From contig PERI01000004.1 in the NCBI GenBank assembly GCA_002928515.1, positions 215,625-279,624 on the forward strand: a stretch of DNA of 64,000 nt. Direction: 5' to 3'. The first letter of the stretch is position 1; every line of letters begins with the position of its first letter. The position numbers were made by a program, and so were the translations under genes. The DNA comes from Hyphomicrobium sp. GTDB lineage: Bacteria > Pseudomonadota > Alphaproteobacteria > Rhizobiales > Hyphomicrobiaceae. The notes under the pieces were generated by a model. It made no database searches and was not told the origin of the DNA. It saw only the letters and a list, made by a program, of their open reading frames with translations. Shown here one piece after another: positions 9,778 to 19,193 of this stretch.

Positions 9778-11177
9778 GCAATTGCCTTGGTTGCGCCGCG
9801 ACAGCGGCTTTCGACGAAGCGTTCAACGGCTGTGAGGTCGTTGGGAAGGGTGTCGAAGCGTTCAGGATCGGTCATGAGATTGGCGAGACGAGCTGGCAGT
9901 TTTGGATGCTCACTTGTGATTGCGACAATAGCATCGGGGAATTTGGCCGGATGTGCGGTCGCAAGAATTATGGTTTCGCCTGAAGCTTGACTGTGTTCTG
10001 CAGCCACGACCGCGCAAGCTGTGTGAGGATCGAGCAGATAGCCATGTTGGTTTTTGGTCCTCAGGATACAGTCTGCCACGTCACCTTCCGAGGCAGCGAC
10101 GGCGGCGAAATCGGATTTAAGAACGTCCCAGATGGGGCCGAGTTCAAAGCGCTTGTCTCGCGCAAGATTGGTCATCATGTCTCTGACAGCAGTAGCGTTG
10201 CGCCCTGATGCCTCAAACAAGTAGCGCTCAAAGTTCGAGGAAATTTGAATGTCCATCGACGGCGATGACGTTGGGACAACGCCACGCATTTCATAGACGC
10301 CGGTTGCGACCGTGCGCGGCAAGATATCGTTTTCATTCGACGCGATGATGAGGCGTTCGACGGGCAGGCCCATGCGCTTGGCAACAAAGCCCGCGAAAAT
10401 ATCGCCGAAGTTACCCGTGGGCACGGCAAATGAAACGGCTTTGTCTGGCGCTCCGAATTTTGCGGCTGCGGCGAAATAATAAGTGACCTGCGCCACGATG
10501 CGCGCCCAGTTGATCGAGTTCACGCCTGAGAGCTGTACGCGGTCGCGGAAGGCATGATCGTTGAACATGGCTTTCACAAGCGCCTGGCAATCGTCGAACG
10601 TGCCGTCGATGGCGACCGCGTGAACATGACCTTCCGTCGGCGTGGTCATCATACGGCGTTGCACGTCCGAGACGCGGCCATCTGGAAACAAGATGACGAT
10701 GTCGGCCCGCTTGGATGAGCGGAAGGCTTCGATGGCGGCACCACCGGTATCGCCCGACGTTGCGCCGACGATGGTGGCGCGTTGGCCGCGCTTTTCCAGC
10801 ACGTGATCCATCAATCGCGCAAGCAACTGCATCGCGACATCTTTGAAGGCCAACGTTGGCCCGTGAAACAGTTCTAGGATTGACGTTCCTGCCTTGAGGT
10901 TGACCAGCGGTGTAATAGCAGGATCACCAAACGCGCTATAGGCGTCGTGCGTCATGCGGGCCAGATCGGCGCGCGGGATAGACGCCTTTGTAAATGGATC
11001 GATCACTTCGACGGCAATATCGGCAAACGCCATGCTCGCGAAACTGCGGATCGTTTCTGGCGATAGCGTCGGCCATGTTTCGGGTAAATACAGGCCGCCA
11101 TCGCGGGCGAGGCCAGCCAGCAGCACGTCATCGAAGCTGAGTTTGGGTGCGGTGCCTCTGGTCGAGATGTAATTCAA
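9774..11177 (-). CDS. thrC: threonine synthase
   Basis: A 467-residue PLP enzyme that converts O-phosphohomoserine to threonine, completing the pathway served by thrB in this window. Marks are the N-terminal MNYISTRG, the PLP lysine in LAFKDVAMQ, and the phosphate-binding GATSGDTGGAAIEA. The start is a TTG that matches the conserved N-terminus; no better start is seen. A five-codon Met-Arg-Thr-Lys-Thr frame (11,191-11,174) ends on the TTGA that contains this start. The gene heads an operon with M16 peptidase, GNAT and GGDEF/EAL genes. Confidence 0.96.
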   Translation of the reverse strand: MNYISTRGTAPKLSFDDVLLAGLARDGGLYLPETWPTLSPETIRSFASMAFADIAVEVIDPFTKASIPRADLARMTHDAYSAFGDPAITPLVNLKAGTSILELFHGPTLAFKDVAMQLLARLMDHVLEKRGQRATIVGATSGDTGGAAIEAFRSSKRADIVILFPDGRVSDVQRRMMTTPTEGHVHAVAIDGTFDDCQALVKAMFNDHAFRDRVQLSGVNSINWARIVAQVTYYFAAAAKFGAPDKAVSFAVPTGNFGDIFAGFVAKRMGLPVERLIIASNENDILPRTVATGVYEMRGVVPTSSPSMDIQISSNFERYLFEASGRNATAVRDMMTNLARDKRFELGPIWDVLKSDFAAVAASEGDVADCILRTKNQHGYLLDPHTACAVVAAEHSQASGETIILATAHPAKFPDAIVAITSEHPKLPARLANLMTDPERFDTLPNDLTAVERFVESRCRGATKAIA

Positions 11178-11285
11178 GTTTTGGTTCTCATGGTTAGGTC
11201 TTTAGTGCGCCGTGAACAGTAGTTCTGCCTGTTGGCGCGAACAAGACTAACTGCGGGCACAATAAGCTGCACGCATTTGGAGATA

Positions 11286-12050
11286 TTAAGCTTGCGATGG
11301 TCCGTCGCGGAGTATCGCCAGTCTTTGGCGCGCGAAAGCCACGAAGACGCCGATGAGTGTCAAAGCCAAGCCGTACCATGTCACGACATACTGCAAATGG
11401 CTATTTTTGAGGCGAATTTCAGTTGTACCGCCCTTCGGCCAGCCGCCTGGGTTTGCGGGCTCAGCTTCCGCATCAATCGCGAATGGTGCGAAATTCGGTT
11501 CGGTTCCGATTGCGTCAGTTAAGCTGGAGCGCATGCCCGTGAGATCGCGAGAATACCACCTATTGCTGGCGACATCATTGTCAGGCGTAAACCAACCTTT
11601 GGCTTCCGGCGCGCGGACGAGGCCGGTTACGGTCACGGTACCTTGGATTTGGCCATCGGGGCGTTTGCTTGCATCCTTCACGGCTTCGGGCACCCATCCG
11701 CGATTGATGAGAAGCATGGGTTTGCCATCATCGGGTTTGAGCACCGTATAGACGTGCCAGCCTGAACCTTGGCGCGCGGGTGCATAGACATGGCGTTCTG
11801 ATGCATGGTCAAACGTGCCCGAAACACGCAGGCGGAGATACTCGGTGTCATCTGGGTTCGACGCGCGCGATAGAGCTTCGTCATAGCTAACCGGCTCGGC
11901 CGTGCTGCGTGACTGGACTTGCGAGATCAGATTTTCTTTCCAGGCTTTGCGTTGCCATTGCCACGTGCCAAGTCCGATCAAAATCGGTAAGATCGCGAGC
12001 GTGAAAATCGTCGGCACAATCAAACCGGCAGCTCGCCAACGCGCGACCAT
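11286..12050 (-). CDS. SURF1 family cytochrome oxidase assembly protein
   Basis: A 254-residue membrane protein from the ATG at 12,050. An open frame extends further upstream, but that part overlaps the DUF983 gene. SURF1 helps insert heme a into subunit I of aa3 oxidases. Marks are an N-terminal membrane helix followed by LGTWQWQRKAWKENLI, the central LLINRGWVP and a C-terminal membrane helix with HLQYVVTWYGLALTLIGVF. It lies 5 bp after the DUF983 stop and is co-transcribed with it as the tail of the oxidase cluster. Confidence 0.94.
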   Translation of the reverse strand: MVARWRAAGLIVPTIFTLAILPILIGLGTWQWQRKAWKENLISQVQSRSTAEPVSYDEALSRASNPDDTEYLRLRVSGTFDHASERHVYAPARQGSGWHVYTVLKPDDGKPMLLINRGWVPEAVKDASKRPDGQIQGTVTVTGLVRAPEAKGWFTPDNDVASNRWYSRDLTGMRSSLTDAIGTEPNFAPFAIDAEAEPANPGGWPKGGTTEIRLKNSHLQYVVTWYGLALTLIGVFVAFARQRLAILRDGPSQA

Positions 12051-12055
12051 GGCGC

Positions 12056-12430
12056 TTACTCCTTCGACAGTCGGCCTTCCTCGGCCTTGTTCTTGAATTG
12101 AAGTGCGATCAAAGTTGCTTTCAAAAAGCGCAGTAGAAAATATGCCATGAATGGTGTGACAACGCCCAACAGTAGAACATGCACCCACCAGGGTACGCCG
12201 AATTTGAATTCAGCGATCAGCACGCCGCCGACACAGAGAAATCCGAGAATGAATATGGCGAACACAGCCGGGCCGTCGCCAGTATCCACGAACTTATAGT
12301 CAAGTCCGCAGCTCTCGCATGTTTCGCGCATGCCAAGGCCATTGACGAATAGTCGGCCTTTTCCACAGCGCGGACACCGGCACTTTATACCAGCCATGAT
12401 CGGCGATACCGGCAAGCGATCGGCGTTCAC
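12056..12430 (-). CDS. DUF983 family membrane protein
   Basis: A 124-residue protein starting at GTG. It has two zinc-ribbon-like Cys pairs, CRCPRCGKG and CESCG (residues about 18-42), then two predicted membrane helices (about 53-75 and 82-105). DUF983 genes regularly sit between ctaE and SURF1 in alphaproteobacteria, as here, so a role in oxidase biogenesis is likely but not demonstrated by the sequence. A strong terminator lies between ctaE and this gene, so it may need its own promoter or read-through. Confidence 0.88.
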   Translation of the reverse strand: MNADRLPVSPIMAGIKCRCPRCGKGRLFVNGLGMRETCESCGLDYKFVDTGDGPAVFAIFILGFLCVGGVLIAEFKFGVPWWVHVLLLGVVTPFMAYFLLRFLKATLIALQFKNKAEEGRLSKE

Positions 12431-12505
12431 GATAGCGTTCCTTCAAATTAGATCGTGTGTGCATCCCGGAAGCTTAGTCTGTCATGACGACGGGTTATGT
12501 CAGAC

Positions 12506-12538
12506 TATAAAACACAAGAGGCGGCCAAGGGCCGCCTC
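12506..12538 (-). terminator. rho-independent terminator after ctaE
   Basis: On the minus strand a perfect 9-bp stem (GAGGCGGCC/GGCCGCCTC, 12,518-12,538) with a 3-nt loop is followed by the T-rich run TTGTGTTTTAT. It lies 26 bp after the ctaE stop and separates the oxidase structural genes from DUF983-SURF1. Confidence 0.8.
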
Positions 12539-12563
12539 TCGGTCTATCAGTTGTCGTTGACGA

Positions 12564-13502
12564 TTAGTGTCCAGCTGCTGTGCCAGCGCCTGCACCCCAA
12601 ACGTAGATGCACGCAAAGAGGAACAACCAAACAACGTCAACGAAATGCCAATACCAAGCTGCGGCTTCAAAGCCGAAGTGCTGGCGTGGTGTGAAGTGAC
12701 CTTTCATGGCGCGGAACAAGCAGACCGCCAGGAAGATCGTGCCGATGACCACGTGCGCACCGTGGAAGCCCGTTGCCATGAAGAACGTCGAGCCATAGCT
12801 ATGGCCAGCGTAGGAGAAGCCAGCGTGGCTATATTCCACGACCTGCAAGACCGTGAAAATCATACCAAGCAGAACGGTCAGAGCGAGACCGATGGTCAAG
12901 CCGCGGCGATCATTCTGCAAGAGAGCATGGTGGGCCCAAGTAACCGTGCAGCCCGAAAGCAACAAGATCAGCGTGTTGACGAGCGGTAAGCCCCACGGAT
13001 CGAAGGTCGATTGGAAGTTGCCAGGAATAGCGGTCGCGGTGGCTTCAACCGGGATCGGTGGCCACTGACCGCCATAGACTTCATTGCGCGTGGTCAAGCC
13101 GACCAACTGACCCGCGTTATTGAGCAACTCGTGCACGCCAGATGGGAAGAGCGCGCTGTCGAAATAGGCCCAGAACCAGGCGACGAAGAACATGACTTCG
13201 GAGGCGATAAACAGAATCATGCCGTAACGCAGATGGAGCTGTACGACCGGCGTGTGATCGCCTCTATGCGCTTCGCGAATAACGTCGCGCCACCACAGCC
13301 ATGCTGTGGCGATCAAGCCTGCAATTCCTACGGCGAAAACCCATGGCCCCGTGATACCAAAAACGCCTTCGCCATCGACGTGCGTGCGCATCCACGCGAT
13401 TGAGCCTAAAGCGCCAATGAAGGCAAAGATCGATGCAACCAATGGCCAGGGGCTTGGATCAACCAAGTGATAGTCGTGTTCTTTGGTATGTGAGTCTGAC
13501 AT
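12564..13502 (-). CDS. ctaE: cytochrome c oxidase subunit III
   Basis: A 312-residue integral membrane subunit of the aa3-type oxidase. The N-terminus KEHDYHLVDPSPWP, the WWRDVIREAHRGDHT segment and the helix with FFVAWFWAYFDSALFP are diagnostic, and the C-terminal FGFEAAAWYWHFVDVVWLFLF is the most conserved subunit III helix. Seven hydrophobic segments are visible. It follows ctaG by about 100 bp in the cluster and is closed by a terminator just downstream. Confidence 0.97.
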   Translation of the reverse strand: MSDSHTKEHDYHLVDPSPWPLVASIFAFIGALGSIAWMRTHVDGEGVFGITGPWVFAVGIAGLIATAWLWWRDVIREAHRGDHTPVVQLHLRYGMILFIASEVMFFVAWFWAYFDSALFPSGVHELLNNAGQLVGLTTRNEVYGGQWPPIPVEATATAIPGNFQSTFDPWGLPLVNTLILLLSGCTVTWAHHALLQNDRRGLTIGLALTVLLGMIFTVLQVVEYSHAGFSYAGHSYGSTFFMATGFHGAHVVIGTIFLAVCLFRAMKGHFTPRQHFGFEAAAWYWHFVDVVWLFLFACIYVWGAGAGTAAGH

Positions 13503-13609
13503 TTTAGTCTCCGTCGTCCCTGAATTTTATTTTGGCTCAAAGTGAGCGTCGTTAATTTTTTATCTCGTTTCGATTTTATGCAGGCTACCGTCGTTTTCCA
13601 AAGTCTGCC

Positions 13610-14218
13610 TTAGCCACCCTCCGCAGTCTTCGAAATTGGCTTATTCTTTTCATCGACCGATGCGGCATGCTCGATCGGGTAGAATACATATGAGAGCGTG
13701 ATATTCGACAGTCCCTTGGTATCGGGATCTTCAGCCATCTTTGGATCGACGAAGAACGTGACGGGCATCTCGACCGACTGACCCGGCTCCAGCGTTTGCT
13801 CTTGGAAGCAGAAGCATTCGATCTTGCTGAAGTACAAGCCCATCGTCTGTGGCGCGACGTTGAACGCAGCGGTGCCTGTGAGCTTTTTATCCGACATATT
13901 GGTCGCGCGGTAGAAGGCAAGAGATGTCTCGCCGAGCTTGACGTCCATGGTTGACTGGACCGGTTCGAATTTCCATTGCAGGCTCGGTGACACGTTCGCA
14001 TCGAAGCGGACCGTCACGACGTTATCGAGAACCGTTGGCGAAGGGGCAATCGCGCGCTGTGTCGTGCCGCCATATCCTGTCACCTGACAGAAGATGCTGT
14101 AGAGCGTCGGCGAGGCTGCCGTTAAAGACCCCATCACACCCAAGCCAGCAAGACACCACAACACAACCTTACGATTGCTTTTGGCGCCTTCGGTTGCAGA
14201 TGAAGTGATGTCGGTCAC
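13610..14218 (-). CDS. ctaG: cytochrome c oxidase assembly protein CtaG/Cox11
   Basis: A copper chaperone that delivers Cu(B) to subunit I, about 202 residues. It has one N-terminal membrane helix and a periplasmic beta domain with the copper motif CFCFQEQTL and the following PVTFFVDP. Start choice: a GTG at 14,218 has AGGTG five bases upstream and is preferred; an in-frame TTG at 14,233 would overlap the coxF stop. The conserved first membrane helix fits either. It lies between coxF and ctaE in the oxidase cluster. Confidence 0.94.
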   Translation of the reverse strand: MTDITSSATEGAKSNRKVVLWCLAGLGVMGSLTAASPTLYSIFCQVTGYGGTTQRAIAPSPTVLDNVVTVRFDANVSPSLQWKFEPVQSTMDVKLGETSLAFYRATNMSDKKLTGTAAFNVAPQTMGLYFSKIECFCFQEQTLEPGQSVEMPVTFFVDPKMAEDPDTKGLSNITLSYVFYPIEHAASVDEKNKPISKTAEGG

Positions 14219-14226
14219 GTCAGCAC

Positions 14227-14385
14227 CTACCAAGTCTTGTTGGCGACAGCGCCGCCAAGACGAATAAGGGTTGCAGCATAAAACAGGACAACCATCACGC
14301 CGAGCGTAATAGCAATTGCAATTGAGCGGCGGCGCGCAATGCGCTGCGATGTCATTTCGGTGGTTGGTTCGGTTTTATCCGCCAT
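14227..14385 (-). CDS. CoxF-like small cytochrome oxidase assembly protein
   Basis: A 52-residue protein. It starts MADKTEPTTEM, has a basic patch IARRRS and one membrane helix IAIAITLGVMVVLFYAATLIR, and ends GGAVANKTW. Small single-helix proteins of this kind (CoxF, sometimes called cytochrome C oxidase assembly protein) occupy exactly this slot between ctaB and ctaG in Hyphomicrobiales. The stop lies just in front of the ctaG start. The function is inferred from position and topology only. Confidence 0.8.
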   Translation of the reverse strand: MADKTEPTTEMTSQRIARRRSIAIAITLGVMVVLFYAATLIRLGGAVANKTW

Positions 14386-14410
14386 CGATCATTCAACTTT
14401 CGTCAGTGCG

Positions 14411-15346
14411 TTACGCCATGATCCGATGCACCGATGCTTCAACGAGGAGCACCGCAAACAGCAGATACAGATAAAGAATAGAGAACCAGAACAGTTGGCG
14501 CGCAACGGTATCCGCTTCGCGACCTTCCGTTGTGAGATAGACTTTGACAGCAAGCCAGAGAAAGCCAGCGCCGAGCACCACTGAGAAGGCCAGATAGGTC
14601 AATCCGCCAAGACCGATGAAATAGGGCACGATGGCGAGCGGCACGAGCAGCACCGAGTAGATCAAAATCTGACGGCGCGTTTCAGCAAGACCGGCGACAA
14701 CCGGCAGCATTGGCACGCCAACGCGCTCGTAGTCGCGGCAGCGATAAAGTGCCAGGGCCCAGAAATGCGGCGGCGTCCACATGAAGATAATGAGGAACAG
14801 CAGAATGCTTTCGATACCGACCGAGCCGGTCACGGCTGCCCAACCTATCATAGGCGGGAAAGCGCCAGCGGCGCCGCCAATGACGATGTTATGCGGCGTC
14901 AGGCGCTTCAACCACATTGTGTAGATGAAAATGTAGAAAGCGATTGTCAGTGCCAAAAGAGCGCCCGCGGCCCAATTGATCAAGACGCCGAGTGTCAGAA
15001 CAGAGCCGATCGACAGAATGATCCCGAAGCTCAAAGCTTGATCCGGCGTCACACGTCCGCGCGGCAGCGGGCGAGCTGCGGTGCGGGCCATGCGCGCGTC
15101 AATATCGGCGTCGTACCACATGTTGAGAGCGCCAGACGCACCTGCGCCGACCGCAATCGCGAAGATCGCGATGAGACCCATGACGGGGTGGATCGGGCCA
15201 GGAGCTGCGATCATTGCGGCCAGAGCCGTCAGAATGACGAGCGTCATGACGCGCGGCTTCATCAGCTGAATGTAATCGCTCACGTCTGGCTCGTTGATGC
15301 TGCCGACCAGCATATCGGCTTGGCCGACTTCGCTCTGCACGCTCAT
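14411..15346 (-). CDS. ctaB: protoheme IX farnesyltransferase (heme O synthase)
   Basis: A 311-residue UbiA-family polytopic membrane enzyme that farnesylates heme b to heme o for the oxidase. The prenyl-diphosphate motif is [15 protein letters not shown], with the second acidic loop in [29 protein letters not shown] at the first helix and [10 protein letters not shown] are also diagnostic. It starts a transcription unit after the terminator that follows ctaD, with coxF, ctaG and ctaE downstream. Confidence 0.97.
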   Translation of the reverse strand: MSVQSEVGQADMLVGSINEPDVSDYIQLMKPRVMTLVILTALAAMIAAPGPIHPVMGLIAIFAIAVGAGASGALNMWYDADIDARMARTAARPLPRGRVTPDQALSFGIILSIGSVLTLGVLINWAAGALLALTIAFYIFIYTMWLKRLTPHNIVIGGAAGAFPPMIGWAAVTGSVGIESILLFLIIFMWTPPHFWALALYRCRDYERVGVPMLPVVAGLAETRRQILIYSVLLVPLAIVPYFIGLGGLTYLAFSVVLGAGFLWLAVKVYLTTEGREADTVARQLFWFSILYLYLLFAVLLVEASVHRIMA

Positions 15347-15383
15347 CGTAGCAACCAGTTCCTCGTTGGTATTTGTCGTAGGT

Positions 15384-15425
15384 AAAAAGTGTCAACGGCG
15401 GGCCTGATTGACATGCCCGCCGTTG
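15384..15425 (-). terminator. rho-independent terminator after ctaD
   Basis: On the minus strand a perfect 11-bp stem (CAACGGCGGGC/GCCCGCCGTTG, 15,393-15,425) with an 11-nt loop is followed by ACACTTTTTACC. It lies 18 bp after the ctaD stop and divides ctaC-ctaD from ctaB and the genes beyond. Confidence 0.82.
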
Positions 15426-15442
15426 CCTTCCAACTCATCCGA

Positions 15443-17065
15443 TCAGTGATGATCGGTGGCCGCGATGCGCGGTAGTTTTTCGAACGAATGGTATGCTGGC
15501 GGTGACGGAAGCGTCCATTCCAATGTCGTTGCTCCGACGCCCCACGGATTGTCGGCTGCTTTTTCCTTGCGCAAGAATGCGAGCGCGATCGTGAACAGGA
15601 ACAACACCGTGCCTGCGGCCGTGATGTAGGAGCCGTAAGACGAGATTTTGTTCCAGTAGGCGAAGGCTTCCGGATAGTCCGCATAGTGGCGGGGCATACC
15701 AGCGAGGCCAAGGAAGTGCTGCGGGAAGAACAGCAAGTTGGCACCGATGAAGGTGATCCAGAAGTGCAGCTTGCCCAGCGTTTCGCTGTACATGTAGCCC
15801 GACATCTTGGGGAACCAGTAATAGAAGCCCGCGAAAATCGAGAACACAGCGCCGAGCGACAGCACATAGTGGAAGTGTGCGACGACGTAATAGGTATTGT
15901 GCAAAGCGCGATCGACGCCCGCGTTGGCGCACATGACGCCTGTCACGCCACCGACAGTGAACAGGAAGATGAAGCCCAACGCCCAGACCATTGGTGTGCG
16001 GAACTGAATAGATCCGCCCCACATGGTCGCGATCCATGAGAAGATTTTGACGCCGGTCGGCACCGCAATCACCATGGTTGCGAACATGAAGTAGGCTTGG
16101 GTATCGACACTCAGGCCCGCCGTGTACATGTGGTGTGCCCACACGATGAAGCCGACGAGACCGATGGCGACCATCGCATACGCCATCCCGAGATAGCCGA
16201 ACACCGGCTTGCGCGAAAACGTTGCGATAATGTGGCTGATCATGCCGAAGCCTGGAAGAATGAGAATGTAAACTTCCGGATGGCCGAAGAACCAGAACAA
16301 ATGCGCGTAGAGGAGCGGATCGCCGCCACCTGCTGGATCATAGAACGTGGTGCCGAAGTTGCGGTCGGTCAGCAACATGGTGATGGCACCAGCGAGAACC
16401 GGCAGCGATAGGAGCAACAAGAACGCGGTGACAAGAACCGACCAGACGAACAGCGGCATTTTGTGCAACGTCATGCCCGGTGCACGCATATTGAAAATTG
16501 TGGTGATGAAGTTGATAGCGCCTAGGATCGAAGAGGCACCTGCCAAGTGAAGTGAGAGAATGCCGAAGTCGACAGCGGGGCCGGGATGGCCAATTTTTGC
16601 CGACAGAGGTGCCACCACAATCCATCCGGTACCAACGCCGTTGGCATCGGCCGTTCCAGGAACAAACATCGACATCAAAAGCAGCGCGAACGCGGCCGGC
16701 AACAGCCAGAACGAGATGTTGTTCATACGCGGGAACGCCATGTCGGGCGCGCCGATCATGAGCGGTACGAACCAGTTTCCGAAACCGCCGATCATGGCAG
16801 GCATGACCATGAAGAACACCATGATCAGACCGTGGCCTGTTACGAATACGTTGTAGGCGCCTTCATCGGCGAAATACTGCAAGCCAGGTTGCTCGAGCTC
16901 AAGACGCATCATCACCGACAAGAAGCCGCCGATGCATCCCGCGAAAATCGCGAACATCAAATACATCGTGCCGATATCTTTGTGGTTGGTGGAGAGGAAC
17001 CACCGCTTGAAGAACGTCGGCGCGTGATTGTGGCTATCACCCGCTGCGTAAGTTGAACTGCCCAT
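15443..17065 (-). CDS. ctaD: cytochrome c oxidase subunit I
   Basis: A heme-copper oxidase catalytic subunit of about 540 residues. [15 protein letters not shown] opens the first helix, the low-spin heme His is in [25 protein letters not shown] holds the cross-linked His-Tyr of the Cu(B) site, and [15 protein letters not shown] holds the two heme ligands. Twelve hydrophobic segments are visible. The start at [10 protein letters not shown] (17,065) is preferred; an upstream ATG at 17,107 adds 14 basic residues. It follows ctaC with about 95 bp that contain an 8-bp hairpin (17,119-17,145). Confidence 0.97.
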   Translation of the reverse strand: MGSSTYAAGDSHNHAPTFFKRWFLSTNHKDIGTMYLMFAIFAGCIGGFLSVMMRLELEQPGLQYFADEGAYNVFVTGHGLIMVFFMVMPAMIGGFGNWFVPLMIGAPDMAFPRMNNISFWLLPAAFALLLMSMFVPGTADANGVGTGWIVVAPLSAKIGHPGPAVDFGILSLHLAGASSILGAINFITTIFNMRAPGMTLHKMPLFVWSVLVTAFLLLLSLPVLAGAITMLLTDRNFGTTFYDPAGGGDPLLYAHLFWFFGHPEVYILILPGFGMISHIIATFSRKPVFGYLGMAYAMVAIGLVGFIVWAHHMYTAGLSVDTQAYFMFATMVIAVPTGVKIFSWIATMWGGSIQFRTPMVWALGFIFLFTVGGVTGVMCANAGVDRALHNTYYVVAHFHYVLSLGAVFSIFAGFYYWFPKMSGYMYSETLGKLHFWITFIGANLLFFPQHFLGLAGMPRHYADYPEAFAYWNKISSYGSYITAAGTVLFLFTIALAFLRKEKAADNPWGVGATTLEWTLPSPPAYHSFEKLPRIAATDHH

Positions 17066-17161
17066 CCGTGATACCCTTGTCCCGATAAACTTTTTGGTTC
17101 GTTTCATTTGCCAGAGAACGCTGCGAGGTTAGATCCATCGCAGCGCCAGATTGGCGTTCTA

Positions 17162-18157
17162 TTATGGTTGCGACTGCGTGGTCTCGACTTGAGCCACGGC
17201 CGGATTGGCTTTTGATCTTTCGGCGTCAGCTTTCAAGATTTCATTGGCCTTCTTACGGTCTTTCGCTGTCAACGCCGCGACCCACTGGTCATAGACGGCC
17301 TGCTCGACGACGCGCACGGTAATCGGCATCGCTGAATGCAATTTACCGCACAGAACCGAGCACTGACCGTGGAATGTGCCGACCTTGTCGGGCTTAAACC
17401 ACAACGCTGCGGTACGGCCTGGTACAGCCTGCATCTTCACGCCGAACGATGGAATGGTCCAAGAGTGAATCACGTCGTTCGATGTGACGAGCAAATGCAC
17501 AACCTTGTTCACCGGCAATGCTATGTCATTATCTACGGTCAGCTTGCGAAGCTGACTGCGTTCGGCCCAAACGGCGGCAGCATCTTGATAAAGAGCCTTT
17601 GAACGCTCGATGCCTTCGAGGGCGCCATACTTCTCGGCGAACGGATCATCGCCCATTTTCTGCTTGAGCACGTCTTCATCGCTCACGTAGTTTGATGAGA
17701 CAGTGAATTTGCTATCGAGATATTCGTGGTCCCAGTACCAAGCGTTTGCGACCGCTTTGACAGTGATGTCTGGCTTGGGGAATGAATACTGATCGTAGAG
17801 TAAGCGGAATGACGGAATCGAAATTCCAGCGAGGATCAGGATCGGGATGACGGTCCATGCGACTTCAAGCACGACGTTGTGTGTGGTGCGCGATGGCGTA
17901 GGATTTTTCTTTTCGCTGAAGCGGTACATCACGTACAGCATCAAGAACAACACAAAGAGTGCGATAGCGATGATGACGAGGTTGACCACGTCATAGAGCG
18001 TTATCAACTGCTCCATCAGCTGAGTCGCCGGCAACTGAAGTCCCATTTGGCCGTCGGTCGGTTGTCCCAGCCCGGCGAACGCCGGCGTCAAACCACCTAA
18101 TACACCCGCTAGGCACACTGCAGCCATCGCGGCGGCGCCAAACATCCGTCTCAACAT
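17162..18157 (-). CDS. ctaC: cytochrome c oxidase subunit II
   Basis: The CuA-carrying subunit, about 331 residues. A signal-like segment ends at LTPAFAG and two membrane helices follow. The CuA site is in HGQCSVLCGKLHSAMP (C-x3-C-x3-H-x2-M), with the first His in DVIHSWTIPSFGVK. ATG at 18,157 is preferred because GGGAG lies eight bases upstream; an in-frame ATG at 18,184 is the alternative. An insert of about 50 residues between the YLDSKFT strand and the AERSQLRKLTVDN segment is longer than in most bacteria. No heme c motif is present. It is the first gene of the oxidase cluster. Confidence 0.96.
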   Translation of the reverse strand: MLRRMFGAAAMAAVCLAGVLGGLTPAFAGLGQPTDGQMGLQLPATQLMEQLITLYDVVNLVIIAIALFVLFLMLYVMYRFSEKKNPTPSRTTHNVVLEVAWTVIPILILAGISIPSFRLLYDQYSFPKPDITVKAVANAWYWDHEYLDSKFTVSSNYVSDEDVLKQKMGDDPFAEKYGALEGIERSKALYQDAAAVWAERSQLRKLTVDNDIALPVNKVVHLLVTSNDVIHSWTIPSFGVKMQAVPGRTAALWFKPDKVGTFHGQCSVLCGKLHSAMPITVRVVEQAVYDQWVAALTAKDRKKANEILKADAERSKANPAVAQVETTQSQP

Positions 18158-18587
18158 TCCGTCGCTCCCAATTCGCACGGGCATCCGCGAAAGATGCTCG
18201 GCCGTCTCCCAAACTTTCTTTGCGCGTCGTTTGCCGACGTCGCCGTCCCCAAATTATTGCCTCGTTACCTGCGAGGATAGCTATGTGCGTCATGGTCATT
18301 CCGACCCAGCGCGACGCACAGTCGCCGCTGCGTAAAGATCACAAACGCGATATCAACTTCAAGTCAAGTTTTCTGCGTCATTTTCTTCGCGAATTTGCGT
18401 CGTCTGAAACACCACATCGGCTGCGCAAGGTAAATCGCGTGCAAGGGGGTGTGGACTGAATTACGCCGCTTTCCTAGCCGACCACACGCGCGTTGTGTGC
18501 TGCGTCATAAACCGTCTAGCGTTTGCTGATCTGTGAACATCGTCTCGTGCTCACGCAAACCAGCCGACCACTTTCAAGGATCTCGTC
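18158..18587. other. 430-bp divergent intergenic region ctaC / ialB-like
   Basis: This is the divergent control region for the oxidase cluster and the IalB-like gene. I see no gene, no strong palindrome and no clear sigma-70 pair. Small open frames here lack ribosome-binding sites. Confidence 0.5.
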
Positions 18588-19160
18588 GTGCCGCTGAAGC
18601 CAACCTGCGACATTTGCACCCCAACAAGCCAGCAGGCTGGTCTGATTGTGAAAAGTTTTTTCGCTCTGACTTTGGCACTGGCCATCTGTTTGGCTGAACA
18701 GAAACGGGCCTTCGCCGTCGAAGCGCCGGAGGGTACTGTCAAATCTCAGCATGGCGATTGGCAGGTGGTGTGTAAGGATCCGCCGCCGGGAGCCAAAGCT
18801 GGCGTTTGCGCTCTTGTGCAGAGTGTCACGGCGGAAGACAAAAACAATATCGGCCTGACGGTCTATTTCCAGACGTTCTCGAACGGCACGCGCGTGTTGC
18901 GTGTGTTCGCGCCGCTCGGCGTGCTCCTGCCGCCTGGACTTGGATTAAAGATCGACGACAAAGATGTCGGCCACGCGCCATTTCTGCGCTGCCATAACTT
19001 TGCTTGCTACGCGCAGGTGGTCGTCGAAGACCCGCTGGTCGAACAGCTGAAAACTGGAAAAACCGCGATTTTCATCATTTTCCAGACCGAAGAAGCTGGA
19101 ATTGGCATTCCAATTTCGCTAGCTGGATTTGGCGAGGCGCTGTCAGCCATGAAGCCGTAG
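18588..19160 (+). CDS. IalB-like (invasion-associated locus B) periplasmic protein
   Basis: A 190-residue exported protein. From the GTG at 18,588 an extra 20 residues precede a classic signal peptide (VKSFFALTLALAICLAEQ...AFA); a second GTG at 18,648 would start exactly at it. AAGGAT sits before the first GTG, so that start is kept. The mature part has the IalB pattern: HGDWQVVCKD, a Cys in GVCALVQS, VFAPLGVLLPPGLGLKID and FLRCHNFACYAQVVV. Named from Bartonella, the family is general in alphaproteobacteria and its molecular role is unknown. It converges on the phasin-like gene. Confidence 0.87.
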   Translation: MPLKPTCDICTPTSQQAGLIVKSFFALTLALAICLAEQKRAFAVEAPEGTVKSQHGDWQVVCKDPPPGAKAGVCALVQSVTAEDKNNIGLTVYFQTFSNGTRVLRVFAPLGVLLPPGLGLKIDDKDVGHAPFLRCHNFACYAQVVVEDPLVEQLKTGKTAIFIIFQTEEAGIGIPISLAGFGEALSAMKP

Positions 19161-19193
19161 CGCCGTCGCTGGTTGTCTTTCACCTCTAGAAAA

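Noticed and set aside
13585..14001. 138-codon frame overlapping ctaG on the same strand
   Set aside because: Arg/Ser-rich product inside ctaG in another frame; ctaG has the copper motif.
15435..16142. 235-codon frame inside ctaD
   Set aside because: Arg/His/Leu-rich out-of-frame product; ctaD is certain.
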